DNA of 64,000 nt from Anaerolineae bacterium. Lineage in GTDB: Bacteria > Chloroflexota > Anaerolineae > Anaerolineales > Anaerolineaceae. Positions 7,774 through 18,093 of this stretch are shown piece after piece. The translations under genes were made by a program, and so were the position numbers. The notes beneath the pieces were generated by a model that had not been told where the DNA came from, searched no databases, and was given only the letters and a program-made list of their open reading frames with translations. Every line of letters starts with the position of its first letter. Positions within the stretch are counted from its first letter, which is position 1. Location: assembly GCA_013314735.1 (NCBI GenBank), contig JABUFD010000006.1:1-64000 (forward strand). Direction: 5' to 3'.

Positions 7774-9111
7774 TTACGTGGTTTCGAGGTAGCGGGTGAT
7801 CTCCCAATCCATCACGTGGATGCGGTATTCTTCCCATTCTTCCATCTTGGCGCGGGTGAAGACCTCGAACAGCTCTTCGCCCAGGCCCTCGCGCAGCACT
7901 TTGTCTTTGGCGAGTTCATCGAGGGCTTCCTTGAGTGAACCCGGCAGCTGGGCGATGCCGAGTTTTTTCTTTTCGGCGGCGCTCAGTTCGTAAATGTTGA
8001 TGCTGTTGAGCGGTTTGGGCGGGGTGAGGTTGTTCTCGATTCCGTCCAGCGCGGCGGCGGCCATGGCGGTGAAGGCCAGGTAGGGGTTGCTGGAGGGGTC
8101 CGGGCAGCGCAGTTCGCAGCGCGAGGCGGCGGTCATCCCATCGGTGTAGCGCGGGATGCGGATCAGGGCGGAACGGTTGAGCTGCGCCCAGCCCACGTAC
8201 ACCGGGGCTTCGTAGCCCGGCACGAGGCGCTTATAGGAATTGACGGTGGGCGCCACCACGGCCGCCAGGGCACGGGCGTGCTTGAGCTGCCCGGCGATCA
8301 GCCCGTAGGCGACCGGTGACATGCCGAATTCATCGGCGGCATCGAAGAACAGGTTCCTGCCGCTGGCATCCGAGAAGGACTGGTGGCAGTGCATGCCGGA
8401 ACCATTCACCCCGAACAGGGGTTTGGGCATGAAGGAGGCGGTCAGGCCGTGCTGGGCGGCGATGGCCTTGACCGTGTACTTGAGGGTGAGCACGTTGTCA
8501 GCGGTGCGCAGGGCATCGGCAAAACGGAAGTCGATCTCGTGCTGGCCGCGCGCCACTTCGTGGTGGCCGACCTCGACCTCGAGGCCCATGCTGTCGAGCG
8601 CGCTCATCAACTCGGTGCGCACGCGCACGGCTTCGTCATCGGGGGAGAAATCAAAGTAACTGCCCACATCGTGCGGTACGGGGTGGATGCCGCTGCCGCC
8701 GTTGGGTTTAAAGAGGAAGAACTCCGGTTCGGGGCCGATGTTGTAGGTCCAGCCTTTGGCTTCAAAGCGCTTGAGGATGCGCTTGAGGGCGCCGCGCGGG
8801 TCTTTGGCGGAGGGCTCACCGGCGGGGGTGTAGATGTCGCAGAACACGCGCGCGCGGCGCATGTCGGCCGGCGACCACGGCAGCACGGCGTAGGTATCAG
8901 GATCGGGGATCAGGCGCATGTCGCCTTCCTGGATACGGGCGAAGCCCTCGACCGAGGAACCGTCGAACCAGATGCCGTTCTTCAGTGCGCCTTCCACCTG
9001 CGAGAGCGGGGCATCGACACTTTTGATATTGCCGACAATATCACTGAACTGGAAGGAAACGAATTTAACATGATCAGCTTTACAACGTTCGAGAAACTCT
9101 TTACTATCCAT
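7774..9111 (-). CDS. glnA: Glutamine synthetase, type I
   Basis: Makes glutamine from glutamate, ammonia and ATP. The 445-residue length and family blocks fit GSI-alpha: IWFDGSSVEGF, the metal site GPEPEFFLF, NGSGMHCHQS, and the substrate-binding RCPDPSSNPYLAF. The GSI-beta insertion and the adenylylation-tyrosine context are absent, so control by adenylylation is unlikely. An arginine in EGFARIQEG matches the feedback-sensitive GSI-alpha type. AGGAG precedes the ATG at 9111. It is monocistronic, with its own terminator. The upstream 560 bases hold no gene, and a promoter candidate near 9.65 kb would give a long leader. Confidence 0.97.
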   Translation of the reverse strand: MDSKEFLERCKADHVKFVSFQFSDIVGNIKSVDAPLSQVEGALKNGIWFDGSSVEGFARIQEGDMRLIPDPDTYAVLPWSPADMRRARVFCDIYTPAGEPSAKDPRGALKRILKRFEAKGWTYNIGPEPEFFLFKPNGGSGIHPVPHDVGSYFDFSPDDEAVRVRTELMSALDSMGLEVEVGHHEVARGQHEIDFRFADALRTADNVLTLKYTVKAIAAQHGLTASFMPKPLFGVNGSGMHCHQSFSDASGRNLFFDAADEFGMSPVAYGLIAGQLKHARALAAVVAPTVNSYKRLVPGYEAPVYVGWAQLNRSALIRIPRYTDGMTAASRCELRCPDPSSNPYLAFTAMAAAALDGIENNLTPPKPLNSINIYELSAAEKKKLGIAQLPGSLKEALDELAKDKVLREGLGEELFEVFTRAKMEEWEEYRIHVMDWEITRYLETT

Positions 9112-9434
9112 GCAACAACTCCTAATTGTATTGGAACCGATAAATAAAAAATTTTATTTTGGGGGGAGGGTCTCTGCCGAAACAGGGACCGTTTGATTTT
9201 GAGAAGAGCAAATAAAGAAAAATGACATGCCGGGCATGCCATCGGGGGAAAAGAAAAAATGGGCTGGCTCCTTTCTATGCGAAAAACGGCACAGCGCACA
9301 TGCGTGCCGGTCACTTTGCCGCGATTGTCCCGGCCGTCACCGGCCGGTTTTCGCGCGGCAATTGCGCAAGGAGGAAACGAAGCCCGTGATCAGGCTCCAG
9401 AGGCATCCGCTGATCTACCCGATTTTCCTTAAAA

Positions 9435-9537
9435 CGAATCGCAGATTCGTGAACGAACCATAAGTTCGTTAAAATGAAACGAAGTTTCATTCATGAACCG
9501 AAGATTCATTCATCGTTAGCAATCCCCTCGCGGGGAT
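9435..9537. repeat. Cluster of four to five short tandem hairpins
   Basis: Consecutive short inverted repeats: CGAATC-GCA-GATTCG, AACGAA-N7-TTCGTT, ATGAAAC-GAA-GTTTCAT, an imperfect ATGAACC-GAA-GATTCAT, and ATCCCCTCGCGGGGAT. The arms share GAA/TTC cores, as if derived from one unit. Confidence 0.6.
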
Positions 9538-9638
9538 GAACCTCCACCTCGTCAGCTCCATCCCGCCGGGATCGAGCTGCAGCCGCCATTTCCTTGTATT
9601 CAATTGTGAGGGTGCAAAGGCTTGCGCCTATGGGTTCG

Positions 9639-9668
9639 ATACTATCACAAAGCGCGGCGCCAAGTCAA
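9639..9668 (-). promoter_or_regulatory. Possible distal glnA promoter
   Basis: On the minus strand TTGACT (9668-9663), an 18-base spacer and TAGTAT (9644-9639) precede a glnA leader of about 520 nt. It lies just beyond the stop of the URO-D-like gene. Confidence 0.35.
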
Positions 9669-9676
9669 CCCACTTT

Positions 9677-10780
9677 TTACCAGTTTTTGGCAGTTTGGCG
9701 CACGATCTCCCCCACGCGCCGGAAGCGTTCCAGCGGTACGCCGGGCGGGCAGGAATCGGAATTGGCGAGGATGAAGCCCTGGCGCGGCATGCGTTCGATC
9801 AGGGTGCGGACGTACTCGTCGAACGTGGTGTCATCGAGGGTAAGGAAATGCACCGGTTCGATCCCACCCACCAGGCACTGGCGCGGCCCGATGATGGCGC
9901 GCGCCTCCCACAGTTCCACATCGCCGGTGGGCGGCGGGCTGATCGATTCGATCGCATCCACCGCTTCTTCTGCCATGACCGGCAGGAGCGCTTTCAGGTG
10001 CCCGCAGGCGTGGTGGATCATCAGTTTGCCGGCACTGTGCAGCACCCCGCCCCAGGCATTGATGTGCGGGGCAATGTACTTTTTGAACAGGCGCGGTGAG
10101 ACGTTGGTGGTGGAGGAATCCTCCCACGAGATGAAGGCCTGCGCCGGGGAATCCGCTGCGAGGGTGGCTGCCTGCATGCACTTCTTCTGCATCAGGAACA
10201 GGGTTTCTTCCACTTCCGCCGGGATGTCCTGCAGGTGGTACACCAGCTGCTCGGTGCCCACGTAATGCTCCAGCAGCGCCTGAAAGGGGGTTTTGCCAAA
10301 GGGAGAGATCAGCGGCACGCACAGGCCGTCCTCGCCGACTTCATCGATCTGCGCCTGCACAGCCTCAAAGGCGGGTGCCAGGCGCATTGCCTGCACCAGG
10401 CAGCGCAGGGCGCGGTAATTTTCGGCGGTTTTCACCGGGTGTTCGACAACAAAATGGGTGTCGCCCTCCGGGCTGTAGCGGGTGGCCGTGCGCAGCGTGC
10501 CGCACGGGGTTTCGTGTACCGTCCATTGCAACCCATCCGCGGTGAAATTGCGGACGCGGATCTCCGCCCCGGGGTCAAAGCTGCTTTCAAACGGGGTGAG
10601 GAAACCGCGCAGGAGCGCGTCCGCGCCGATGGCGCGCAGGAAGGCAATCTGCCCCTGGGCGCGGAAGGCGGGCGGTTGGTGCTCCCACCAGTACGCCAGG
10701 AAGGGGCTCCACGGCAGGCGGTCGGTATCTTCGCCGCGCAGGGCGGCCAGCAGGCGTTGGTTGGGGGTCATGGCAGGCAT
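9677..10780 (-). CDS. Uroporphyrinogen decarboxylase/MtaA-like methyltransferase family protein
   Basis: 367 residues with the URO-D barrel pattern (TPNQRLLAALRGEDTDRLPW at the start). It keeps the zinc-site signature of corrinoid:thiol methyltransferases: H-x-C in MIHHACGH and a late cysteine in ANSDSCPPG. That argues for methyl transfer from a cobamide rather than haem decarboxylation. The start lies four bases after the kinase gene stop, with no clear ribosome site, so translation may be coupled. A second in-frame ATG is three codons in. Two distant relatives occur at 23.3 and 28.6 kb. The substrate is unknown. Confidence 0.7.
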   Translation of the reverse strand: MPAMTPNQRLLAALRGEDTDRLPWSPFLAYWWEHQPPAFRAQGQIAFLRAIGADALLRGFLTPFESSFDPGAEIRVRNFTADGLQWTVHETPCGTLRTATRYSPEGDTHFVVEHPVKTAENYRALRCLVQAMRLAPAFEAVQAQIDEVGEDGLCVPLISPFGKTPFQALLEHYVGTEQLVYHLQDIPAEVEETLFLMQKKCMQAATLAADSPAQAFISWEDSSTTNVSPRLFKKYIAPHINAWGGVLHSAGKLMIHHACGHLKALLPVMAEEAVDAIESISPPPTGDVELWEARAIIGPRQCLVGGIEPVHFLTLDDTTFDEYVRTLIERMPRQGFILANSDSCPPGVPLERFRRVGEIVRQTAKNW

Positions 10781-10784
10781 GGTG

Positions 10785-13376
10785 TTAATCGGCGTCCATC
10801 ACGCAGCGGAAACCAAGATAATCCCGAAAGTTGAATGGGTATTCCCGACTGCGCTTCGTGTTTACCATTTGTTCCACAGCGTCATTAAAAGAACCTCCCC
10901 GCACCACCCGGTAATCGCCTGTTATCGATCCCGTAGGATTTGATGCAGAATTTATTGCATAATCGTAGCTACCGTACCAATCCGAAACCCATTCACTTAC
11001 ATTACCTGCCAAATTGACTACCATATACCCACTGGCTCCAGCACCGCGGCTATTAACCGTATCGGCCTGCCCTGAACAACCATCGAAATTTGCCATCTCA
11101 CAACTTGGTTTTTCACTATCCCAGGGATATTGGCCATTATTACCGCTATGCGCCGAGTTTTCCCATTCAGCTTCCGTTGGCAACCTGCCACCAACCCATT
11201 CGCAATAGAATAAAGCCTGATACCAGTTGACATTGACAATTGGAAAGGTGTTATTCATGTTTGCCTTTACATAAGCAGCCATATTCGCGTGATCTTCATT
11301 TTTGGGTAGTGAACATACTTCTGCATTGACACATTCTGCATATTGGGAACTGCTAACTTCAAATTTATCAATCCAATAGGCATCCAGGAAGACTTCATGG
11401 GCGGGTTGTTCATCAGTATTTCCATCATCACTGCCCATGAGGAAACTGCCTGCGGGTACATACATCATTTCCATGCCATCTTGTTCTCGCAGTATACTGG
11501 AGCCAATTCCCAGATCGGTGGCAGGGGTCGCGGTGGGAGTAGGCGTTGCGGTGTTCTGGGGTGTGGGGGTTGATTTGATAGTAAGCACTTCATCACCGCT
11601 CACGTCCTTGGCGCAGCGAAAACTGGTGTTGCCAAAAAAATCCCCGGGGCGTAGTCCGTGCCGGTATGCAGAACCACCGCCCAGGTATTCGCGTATCGAC
11701 TTAAACACGCCTGTTTCCAGCCCACGTGGATTTTTATATGGGCTTTCGTAGTAATAAGACGCATTGTACCAGTCTGATACCCATTCGCTCATTACACCGT
11801 CCAATGAATCACCACAGACAGGTTCATTGCCAACGACACAGGAAGCATCATCATGGATGATCACCTGCGAAGACACAGCTTCATCACGTGCCGCCCGTTC
11901 CCACTCGGCTTCGGTTAACAGCCTGCCACCCGCCCATGCACAGTATGCCTCCGCCTGGAACCAACTGGCATTGCCAACCATGATGTATGTGTAGCTTTCA
12001 TTTTTTACAAAGCCCTGTACCATCCCTTCAAAAGACGGGATCACCTCGCCGGCTTCGCAAGCTCCGGCTTCTATACACAGATTGTATTGTTCCCAGCTGA
12101 TCAGGCGGTAGTCGATCCAATACGCGTCCAGATATACAGGGTGTTCAGGTTTCTGGTCATCAAAACCGTTATCGCTCCCCATGGTGAATTCACCTGCCGG
12201 GACATACATCATCAACATACCGTCCGCCGCACGGGTGAAACTGGAACCGATGCCCAATATTTCCGGTGTGAGGGTCGGGGTGTCGGTGGGTAAACTCGTT
12301 AAAGTTGATGTTTTCGTCGGTTCGACCGTTTCGGTGGGTGCTGCGGGCTGCGTGGTTGCCGCGCTGAGGTGGGTCGCTGGCGGTTGTGTGGGAACTGCCG
12401 GTTCACGCAGTTGCGGGAGAATCCAGAACACCCCCGCGAAAGCGGCAACAACGAGGAAAACAGCAATTCCCGCCAATAAACCACGAAGGTTCCTCTTTTT
12501 CGCCGGTTCCGGTTCCTCGAATGGTTCTGATGGGGTCGCCTCATCCCCCAGGCTGAGTTGGGTTAACACGGCGGCAAACTCCGCCATGGAGGAGAACCGG
12601 TTTTCCGGGTTCAATGCCAGGGCTTTCAGCAACACTTTCTCCACGGAATCCGGCAGGGAAGGGATGAATAGTTTCGGGCGCGGGAGCGGTTCGGTGGCCT
12701 GCATGATGGCGATCGCGGCAGGGGTGTCGGCGTCGTAGGGTTTGCGGCCGGTGATCAATTCGTACAGGATGATGCCCAGGGCGTAGATATCGGTGCGCGA
12801 GCTGACCTGGTTCTTCCATTGTTCCGGCGCCATGTATTGCGGTGTCCCCACGCCAGACCCGGTGCCGGTGAGAGCGGTGGCGTCCTGGTCTTGCATCAAT
12901 TTGGCAATGCCAAAATCCGACAGCATCACGTGCCCTGCCTGGGTGATGAGGATGTTGGCGGGTTTCACATCGCGGTGGATGACACCCTGGGTGTGGGCAT
13001 ACGCCAGGGCTTCGGCAACCGGAACCAGCAGCGCGGCCGCCTGGCGGTAATCGACCGGCTGCCCGGTATATTGTTTCAGTGTACCGCCCGGCAGGTAATC
13101 CATCACCAGGTAGGGCACGCCCTCGAATTCGCCGTAATCATGCACCGGGATGATATTGGGGTGCGAGAGCTTTGCCATCGAGATTGCCTCGCGCTCAAAA
13201 CGGCGGTTCAGCTGGGTATGCTGCTCGGCGGGGATCGCCTCGGTGCGGATCAGTTTGATGGCAACGTGGCGGTTCAGGCGCAGGTCGAACGCGCGGTAGA
13301 CGATCGCCATCCCGCCTTTGCCCAGCGGCTCCAGCACCTGGTAATGATCAATGGTTTTGCCCTCAAAGTTTTGCAT
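10785..13376 (-). CDS. Membrane Ser/Thr protein kinase fused to two FGE-sulfatase domains
   Basis: 863 residues. A Hanks-type kinase domain occupies about 10-275, with the Gly loop LGKGGMAIVYRA, VAIK (K41), HRDVKPAN (D136), DFG (154-156) and YMAPEQW. One TM helix follows at about 299-320, then a Thr/Pro-rich linker. Two FGE-sulfatase (SUMF1-like) domains come next, each beginning MMYVPAG-F-MGSD and containing GGRL-TEAEWE. The second copy retains VVNLAGNVSEWVSDWY and VRGGSF; the first is more degenerate. The topology puts the kinase inside and the FGE domains outside. The ATG at 13376 follows GGAGG; the upstream extension lacks a site. Confidence 0.85.
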   Translation of the reverse strand: MQNFEGKTIDHYQVLEPLGKGGMAIVYRAFDLRLNRHVAIKLIRTEAIPAEQHTQLNRRFEREAISMAKLSHPNIIPVHDYGEFEGVPYLVMDYLPGGTLKQYTGQPVDYRQAAALLVPVAEALAYAHTQGVIHRDVKPANILITQAGHVMLSDFGIAKLMQDQDATALTGTGSGVGTPQYMAPEQWKNQVSSRTDIYALGIILYELITGRKPYDADTPAAIAIMQATEPLPRPKLFIPSLPDSVEKVLLKALALNPENRFSSMAEFAAVLTQLSLGDEATPSEPFEEPEPAKKRNLRGLLAGIAVFLVVAAFAGVFWILPQLREPAVPTQPPATHLSAATTQPAAPTETVEPTKTSTLTSLPTDTPTLTPEILGIGSSFTRAADGMLMMYVPAGEFTMGSDNGFDDQKPEHPVYLDAYWIDYRLISWEQYNLCIEAGACEAGEVIPSFEGMVQGFVKNESYTYIMVGNASWFQAEAYCAWAGGRLLTEAEWERAARDEAVSSQVIIHDDASCVVGNEPVCGDSLDGVMSEWVSDWYNASYYYESPYKNPRGLETGVFKSIREYLGGGSAYRHGLRPGDFFGNTSFRCAKDVSGDEVLTIKSTPTPQNTATPTPTATPATDLGIGSSILREQDGMEMMYVPAGSFLMGSDDGNTDEQPAHEVFLDAYWIDKFEVSSSQYAECVNAEVCSLPKNEDHANMAAYVKANMNNTFPIVNVNWYQALFYCEWVGGRLPTEAEWENSAHSGNNGQYPWDSEKPSCEMANFDGCSGQADTVNSRGAGASGYMVVNLAGNVSEWVSDWYGSYDYAINSASNPTGSITGDYRVVRGGSFNDAVEQMVNTKRSREYPFNFRDYLGFRCVMDAD

Positions 13377-13458
13377 GGAACCCTGACCTCCATTCGTAAC
13401 ACGCCGCCCGGGTTGGTACACGGTAAATGGAACAGCTGGCGAAAATGCGATATGCATG

Positions 13459-13464
13459 ATTATA
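13459..13464 (-). promoter_or_regulatory. -10 box (TATAAT) upstream of the kinase gene
   Basis: Perfect TATAAT on the minus strand about 82 bases before the kinase ATG. No strong -35 is visible. The rest of 13377-13599 holds no gene. Confidence 0.45.
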
Positions 13465-13599
13465 CCGGAAGACCGCATGGTAACATGCTGGTGTTCCGGT
13501 TATTTACAGATCGTCCTGCATCAAACAGGATGCTTCCGTTTAATCCAGGAAGCGAATGGGAGGCGGATATGTACCGATACGCTACTCCCTGCCTGCTTG

Positions 13600-14271
13600 C
13601 TAAAATCCCAGAACCAGGCGAATGAGCGGCAAATTGACAAAGAAATCGTATATCCCGATGCCAATTAACAGAACGCCGCCAATAATGTTAAACATCCTTG
13701 AATGCCGGGCCAACCAGAGGGTGATGGATCGCTGCAAAACACCAGAGATCAGTGATAACGCCAGCAAGGGAAGACCAAACCCAACCCCAAACCATAAAAA
13801 CACATTCAAGCGGCTTAATGCCTCGGCCGATGCCAGGGAGACAGTGAAAATCCCTACCACCAGTGGGCCGGAACAGGGCAATGCAATGGGTCCATAGAAC
13901 AAACCATATACATATGCGTTCAAAAAAGGGTTTTTTAATGCCGGGATCTGAATCTGGGGCAGCGCCTTAAATGGATTTTTATCCAACAAGAGCAACACTC
14001 CCAGGGTCACCAGCAGCAAATCTGCGATTGGGATGATGATCGATAATGCACTTCCAATCGAAATTGACAGGGTGGCAATCACCAATCCCAACACCAACAT
14101 CATGGTTAATACCCCGCCTAAAACAAAAAAGCCCAGAAAATGCTGCCCTTTTCGGTTTTCTCCCGCCACCACACCACTTAAATAGGCAAGGTAACCGGGA
14201 TATAACGGAATGATACAGGGGCTGACACTGGCAAGCAATCCCAGGCTGAGCGAAGTTAATATTGTATCCAT
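13600..14271 (-). CDS. ccdA: CcdA-type thiol:disulfide transmembrane transporter
   Basis: A 223-residue, six-TM protein of the CcdA/short DsbD family, which carries electrons from cytoplasmic thioredoxin to the outside. The two redox cysteines are present: C19 in SVSPCIIPLYPGY (TM1) and C133 in IALPCSGPLVVG (TM4). The ATG at 14271 follows AAAGG. It lies 66 bases downstream of a TlpA-like lipoprotein on the same strand, which is its natural partner. The intergenic gap contains a hairpin (GGCTGCAAA arms, about 14290-14322) without a T-run, possibly adjusting relative expression. Confidence 0.88.
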   Translation of the reverse strand: MDTILTSLSLGLLASVSPCIIPLYPGYLAYLSGVVAGENRKGQHFLGFFVLGGVLTMMLVLGLVIATLSISIGSALSIIIPIADLLLVTLGVLLLLDKNPFKALPQIQIPALKNPFLNAYVYGLFYGPIALPCSGPLVVGIFTVSLASAEALSRLNVFLWFGVGFGLPLLALSLISGVLQRSITLWLARHSRMFNIIGGVLLIGIGIYDFFVNLPLIRLVLGF

Positions 14272-14337
14272 AGGACCTTTCGTCTTTTTTGGCTGCAAAT
14301 GGCCTGCGGTCTTTTGCAGCCAGGTTCAACGCCGGGA

Positions 14338-15015
14338 TTACATCCCCTCAGCCAGGAATGGCGCAATGAATGCCTGCAGGTCTTCCGCACTCTTAACGCC
14401 AAAGGGCATTGCATGAACGCCGCCTTTCCGGTCAATAACAAAGATCGGGGTTGATGGAGGGTTCAGGAAATTGGCACCCAGCAACTGGCTGATTTCGGTA
14501 AGCACTTCCTGGGGTGGAATTGCATAGATCCAATCAAAACCATTGCTTTCCGTGTATCTTTTCAGGTCATCCGCGTTCTCATTCGGGTCCACGTCAAACC
14601 CAATCGAAATCAAATCAGAATCGACACCCAACGTTTCATGCAACAATTTAACCTGGTCTTGTTGCTTCTTGCAGTTGGAACACCACATTGCCAGGTTTTC
14701 AACCAGTACCACTTTTCCCGAAAAATCAGAAATCCTGAAAGTCTCACCGGTATTCACATCGGTAAGGGATGTGTCAAAAAAAGCAGGCGTTATTACCCCA
14801 TCATCGCTCATGGTTGGGGTGGCAGAGGCATCCATATCAGCTGCGGGTGTTTCATTTGAGTCAGCAGCTGTTGCAGCCATCAGGTCATCTGTTTGGGTTT
14901 CCACCGCTGGTTCAACGGGTTGGTTCGCCATCGGGTCCGTTGTGGTTGCTGCCGGTGCGCACGCAGAAAACAGGAACAGCATGATCGCCAGTGAAATGAA
15001 AAATTTCTTAAGCAT
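14338..15015 (-). CDS. TlpA/ResA-like thioredoxin lipoprotein
   Basis: 225 residues. The N-terminus is a lipoprotein signal with lipobox FSAC (C19), followed by a Thr/Ala/Asp-rich tether to about residue 75. A thioredoxin-fold domain then carries the active site MWCSNCKK and the cis-proline loop NPPSTPIFVID. It probably reduces extracytoplasmic disulfides using electrons from the adjacent CcdA. The alanine-rich AMWCSNC context is typical of the AhpC/TSA-Redoxin group. GGAGG precedes the ATG at 15015; a longer frame upstream is spurious. The gene is divergent from rpsB. Confidence 0.85.
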   Translation of the reverse strand: MLKKFFISLAIMLFLFSACAPAATTTDPMANQPVEPAVETQTDDLMAATAADSNETPAADMDASATPTMSDDGVITPAFFDTSLTDVNTGETFRISDFSGKVVLVENLAMWCSNCKKQQDQVKLLHETLGVDSDLISIGFDVDPNENADDLKRYTESNGFDWIYAIPPQEVLTEISQLLGANFLNPPSTPIFVIDRKGGVHAMPFGVKSAEDLQAFIAPFLAEGM

Positions 15016-15295
15016 GAGAGCCTCCGTTTTGGTAGGAACAGGGATATCCGTCAACAATTGCCTGAAACGATGACAACATTTCGATTTCATGGACACAATC
15101 AGCAAGGGATAAGTACATTTTTTACCACATCCATCCCGGCGATGCAAAAAACAATGCCTGCTGCCAGTCTTATCCCCGGGTGGCAGCGGGTTCCTGGCTT
15201 TGGGCAGGGCGTTAACAGCCGGACCGGTGCATGAATATCCTGATTGCCAGTCAATCCATTTGCTGGGCGGGGGTTTATGGTTTATCATCCTGCCA

Positions 15296-15329
15296 GACTT
15301 CGGATGTCTTTAAGACTTCCGAAGTCTTT
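15296..15329. terminator. Hairpin just upstream of the rpsB promoter
   Basis: A 9-bp stem GACTTCGGA (15296-15304) / TCCGAAGTC (15318-15326) followed by TTT. It would stop plus-strand read-through into rpsB. The gap between tlpA and rpsB has no gene. Confidence 0.45.
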
Positions 15330-15340
15330 CCGAGGATTTC

Positions 15341-15369
15341 TTGCATTCTGCCGCACCCTCTGGTATACT
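15341..15369 (+). promoter_or_regulatory. rpsB-tsf promoter
   Basis: TTGCAT (15341-15346), a 17-base spacer and TATACT (15364-15369). The leader of about 110 nt includes a GTTGAA / TTCAAC hairpin (15443-15465) close to the ribosome site, a possible place for S2 autoregulation (inference). Confidence 0.8.
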
Positions 15370-15485
15370 TCACCCGTCAAAAATCATTACACACGCTTCC
15401 GGACCGCTCCCCGCGTGCTGCACGATGCAGTCAAAGGATCGGGTTGAAGGAGGCGGAGGTTCAACGCCAAAAAGGAAAGATAAAT

Positions 15486-16346
15486 ATGGCAGTCGTATCT
15501 ATGAAAGCGCTCCTCGAGAGCGGCGTGCATTTTGGTCATCGCACCAACAAATGGCATCCGAAGATGAAGCAATACATCTTCACCGAACGCAATGGCATCC
15601 ACATCATTGACCTGCAGCAGACCGCGCAGGCGCTGGAAGACATCTACGAAATGGTGCGTGACACCGTAATGGACGGCGGCACGATCATGTTCGTGGGCAC
15701 CAAGCGCCAGGCGCAGGAAACCATCCAGGAAGAAGCCGAACGCTGCGGCATGCCCTACGTCACCGAACGCTGGCTGGGCGGCATGCTCACCAACTGGGCA
15801 ACCATCAAAAAGCGCCTTTCGGAGTTGGAACGGCTGGAAAATATGCAAGAAACCGGCGATATTTACCGCCTCACTAAAAAAGAAGGCCTGATGATCACCC
15901 GTGAGATCGAACGCCTCGAAAGCCGCCTGGGCGGTGTGCGCAATATGAAGACCCTGCCCGACCTGCTGTTCATCGTCGACATCTCCCGTGAAGCCACCGC
16001 CGTGCACGAAGCCAATCTGCGCGATATCCCGGTGGTTGCCATGGTGGACACCAACTGCGACCCCGGCCAGGTGGATTACGTGATCCCCTCCAATGATGAC
16101 GCCATCCGCGCCATCAAGCTGATTGTCGGCAAACTGGCCGATGCCGTGCTGGAAGGCAAGGCAATGATGGAAAAAGACGGCGAACTGGCTGCGGATGAAG
16201 CCGAAGCCTCCGGCCCCATCCGCCCCAAGCGCTCGGTGCGCACGGTGCGCGAAGAGGAAATCAGTGATGAAGACCTCCTGGGCGCCGCCACCCTGGCCAA
16301 GATGACCCGCGCCGGGGAACCCGCCGATTTCGAAGAAGAAGAATAA
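15486..16346 (+). CDS. rpsB: 30S ribosomal protein S2
   Basis: S2 of the small subunit, 286 residues. The diagnostic start [22 protein letters not shown], the RNA-contact region [10 protein letters not shown] and [20 protein letters not shown] are all intact. The ATG was chosen by the family N-terminus and an AAAGGAAA site; the longer open frame covers the leader. The C-terminal ~50 residues are an acidic/basic extension beyond the usual core ([16 protein letters not shown]), as in several Chloroflexota and Actinobacteria. It is first in an rpsB-tsf operon. Confidence 0.97.
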   Translation: MAVVSMKALLESGVHFGHRTNKWHPKMKQYIFTERNGIHIIDLQQTAQALEDIYEMVRDTVMDGGTIMFVGTKRQAQETIQEEAERCGMPYVTERWLGGMLTNWATIKKRLSELERLENMQETGDIYRLTKKEGLMITREIERLESRLGGVRNMKTLPDLLFIVDISREATAVHEANLRDIPVVAMVDTNCDPGQVDYVIPSNDDAIRAIKLIVGKLADAVLEGKAMMEKDGELAADEAEASGPIRPKRSVRTVREEEISDEDLLGAATLAKMTRAGEPADFEEEE

Positions 16347-16358
16347 TTCCGACCCCGC

Positions 16359-16403
16359 GAAATCCGATTTTGACCAGGCAGCCCCTACGAAAAATCGGAT
16401 TTC
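16359..16403 (+). promoter_or_regulatory. Intercistronic hairpin between rpsB and tsf
   Basis: A perfect 13-bp stem (16359-16371 with 16391-16403) followed by TTCTG rather than a real T-run. This fits partial attenuation or an RNA processing site that lowers tsf expression relative to rpsB. Confidence 0.6.
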
Positions 16404-16443
16404 TTCTGAATACAGGCAAACAAGTAGAACACGAGGAAAAAAA

Positions 16444-17897
<1,454 letters not shown>

Positions 17898-17922
17898 TCC
17901 AAGCCTGTATTCATGTGAACCC

Positions 17923-17957
17923 CACCCCCATGCTGCCGAAGCGTGGGGGTGTTTTTT
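17923..17957 (+). terminator. pyrH terminator
   Basis: An 11-bp stem CACCCCCATGC / GCGTGGGGGTG (one G-T pair), then TTTTTT. Confidence 0.92.
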
Positions 17958-18018
17958 AACAGACCTGTGAAAAGATCAGGAACCATCCCCACCCCAAACG
18001 AGCCCACCCCAACGAGCC

Positions 18019-18033
18019 CTGAGCCTGTCGAAG
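18019..18033 (+). repeat. Dispersed CTGAGCCTGTCGAAG repeat, copy 2
   Basis: Exact 15-mer shared with 2388-2402 (inverted) and 19341-19355. It brackets the PP-loop gene together with copy 3. Confidence 0.7.
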
Positions 18034-18055
18034 GGCGTCCCCCCGCGGATGGCGG

Positions 18056-18061
18056 TATAAT
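18056..18061 (+). promoter_or_regulatory. -10 box (TATAAT) for the PP-loop gene
   Basis: Perfect TATAAT 38 bases before the ATG at 18094. The leader holds AAGGAGG. Confidence 0.5.
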
Positions 18062-18093
18062 GCAACCATTGGATTCCAAGGAGGCCGTACAGG

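Larger units (their letters stand above)
9112..9676 (-). other. Gene-free region upstream of glnA (possible long leader)
   Basis: No convincing ORF on either strand. It holds a CCGGCC/GGCCGG hairpin followed by TTTT on the plus strand (9330-9351), a CATGCCGGGCATG palindrome near 9224-9236, the hairpin cluster at 9435-9537, and an AT-rich stretch next to the glnA start. Confidence 0.5.
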
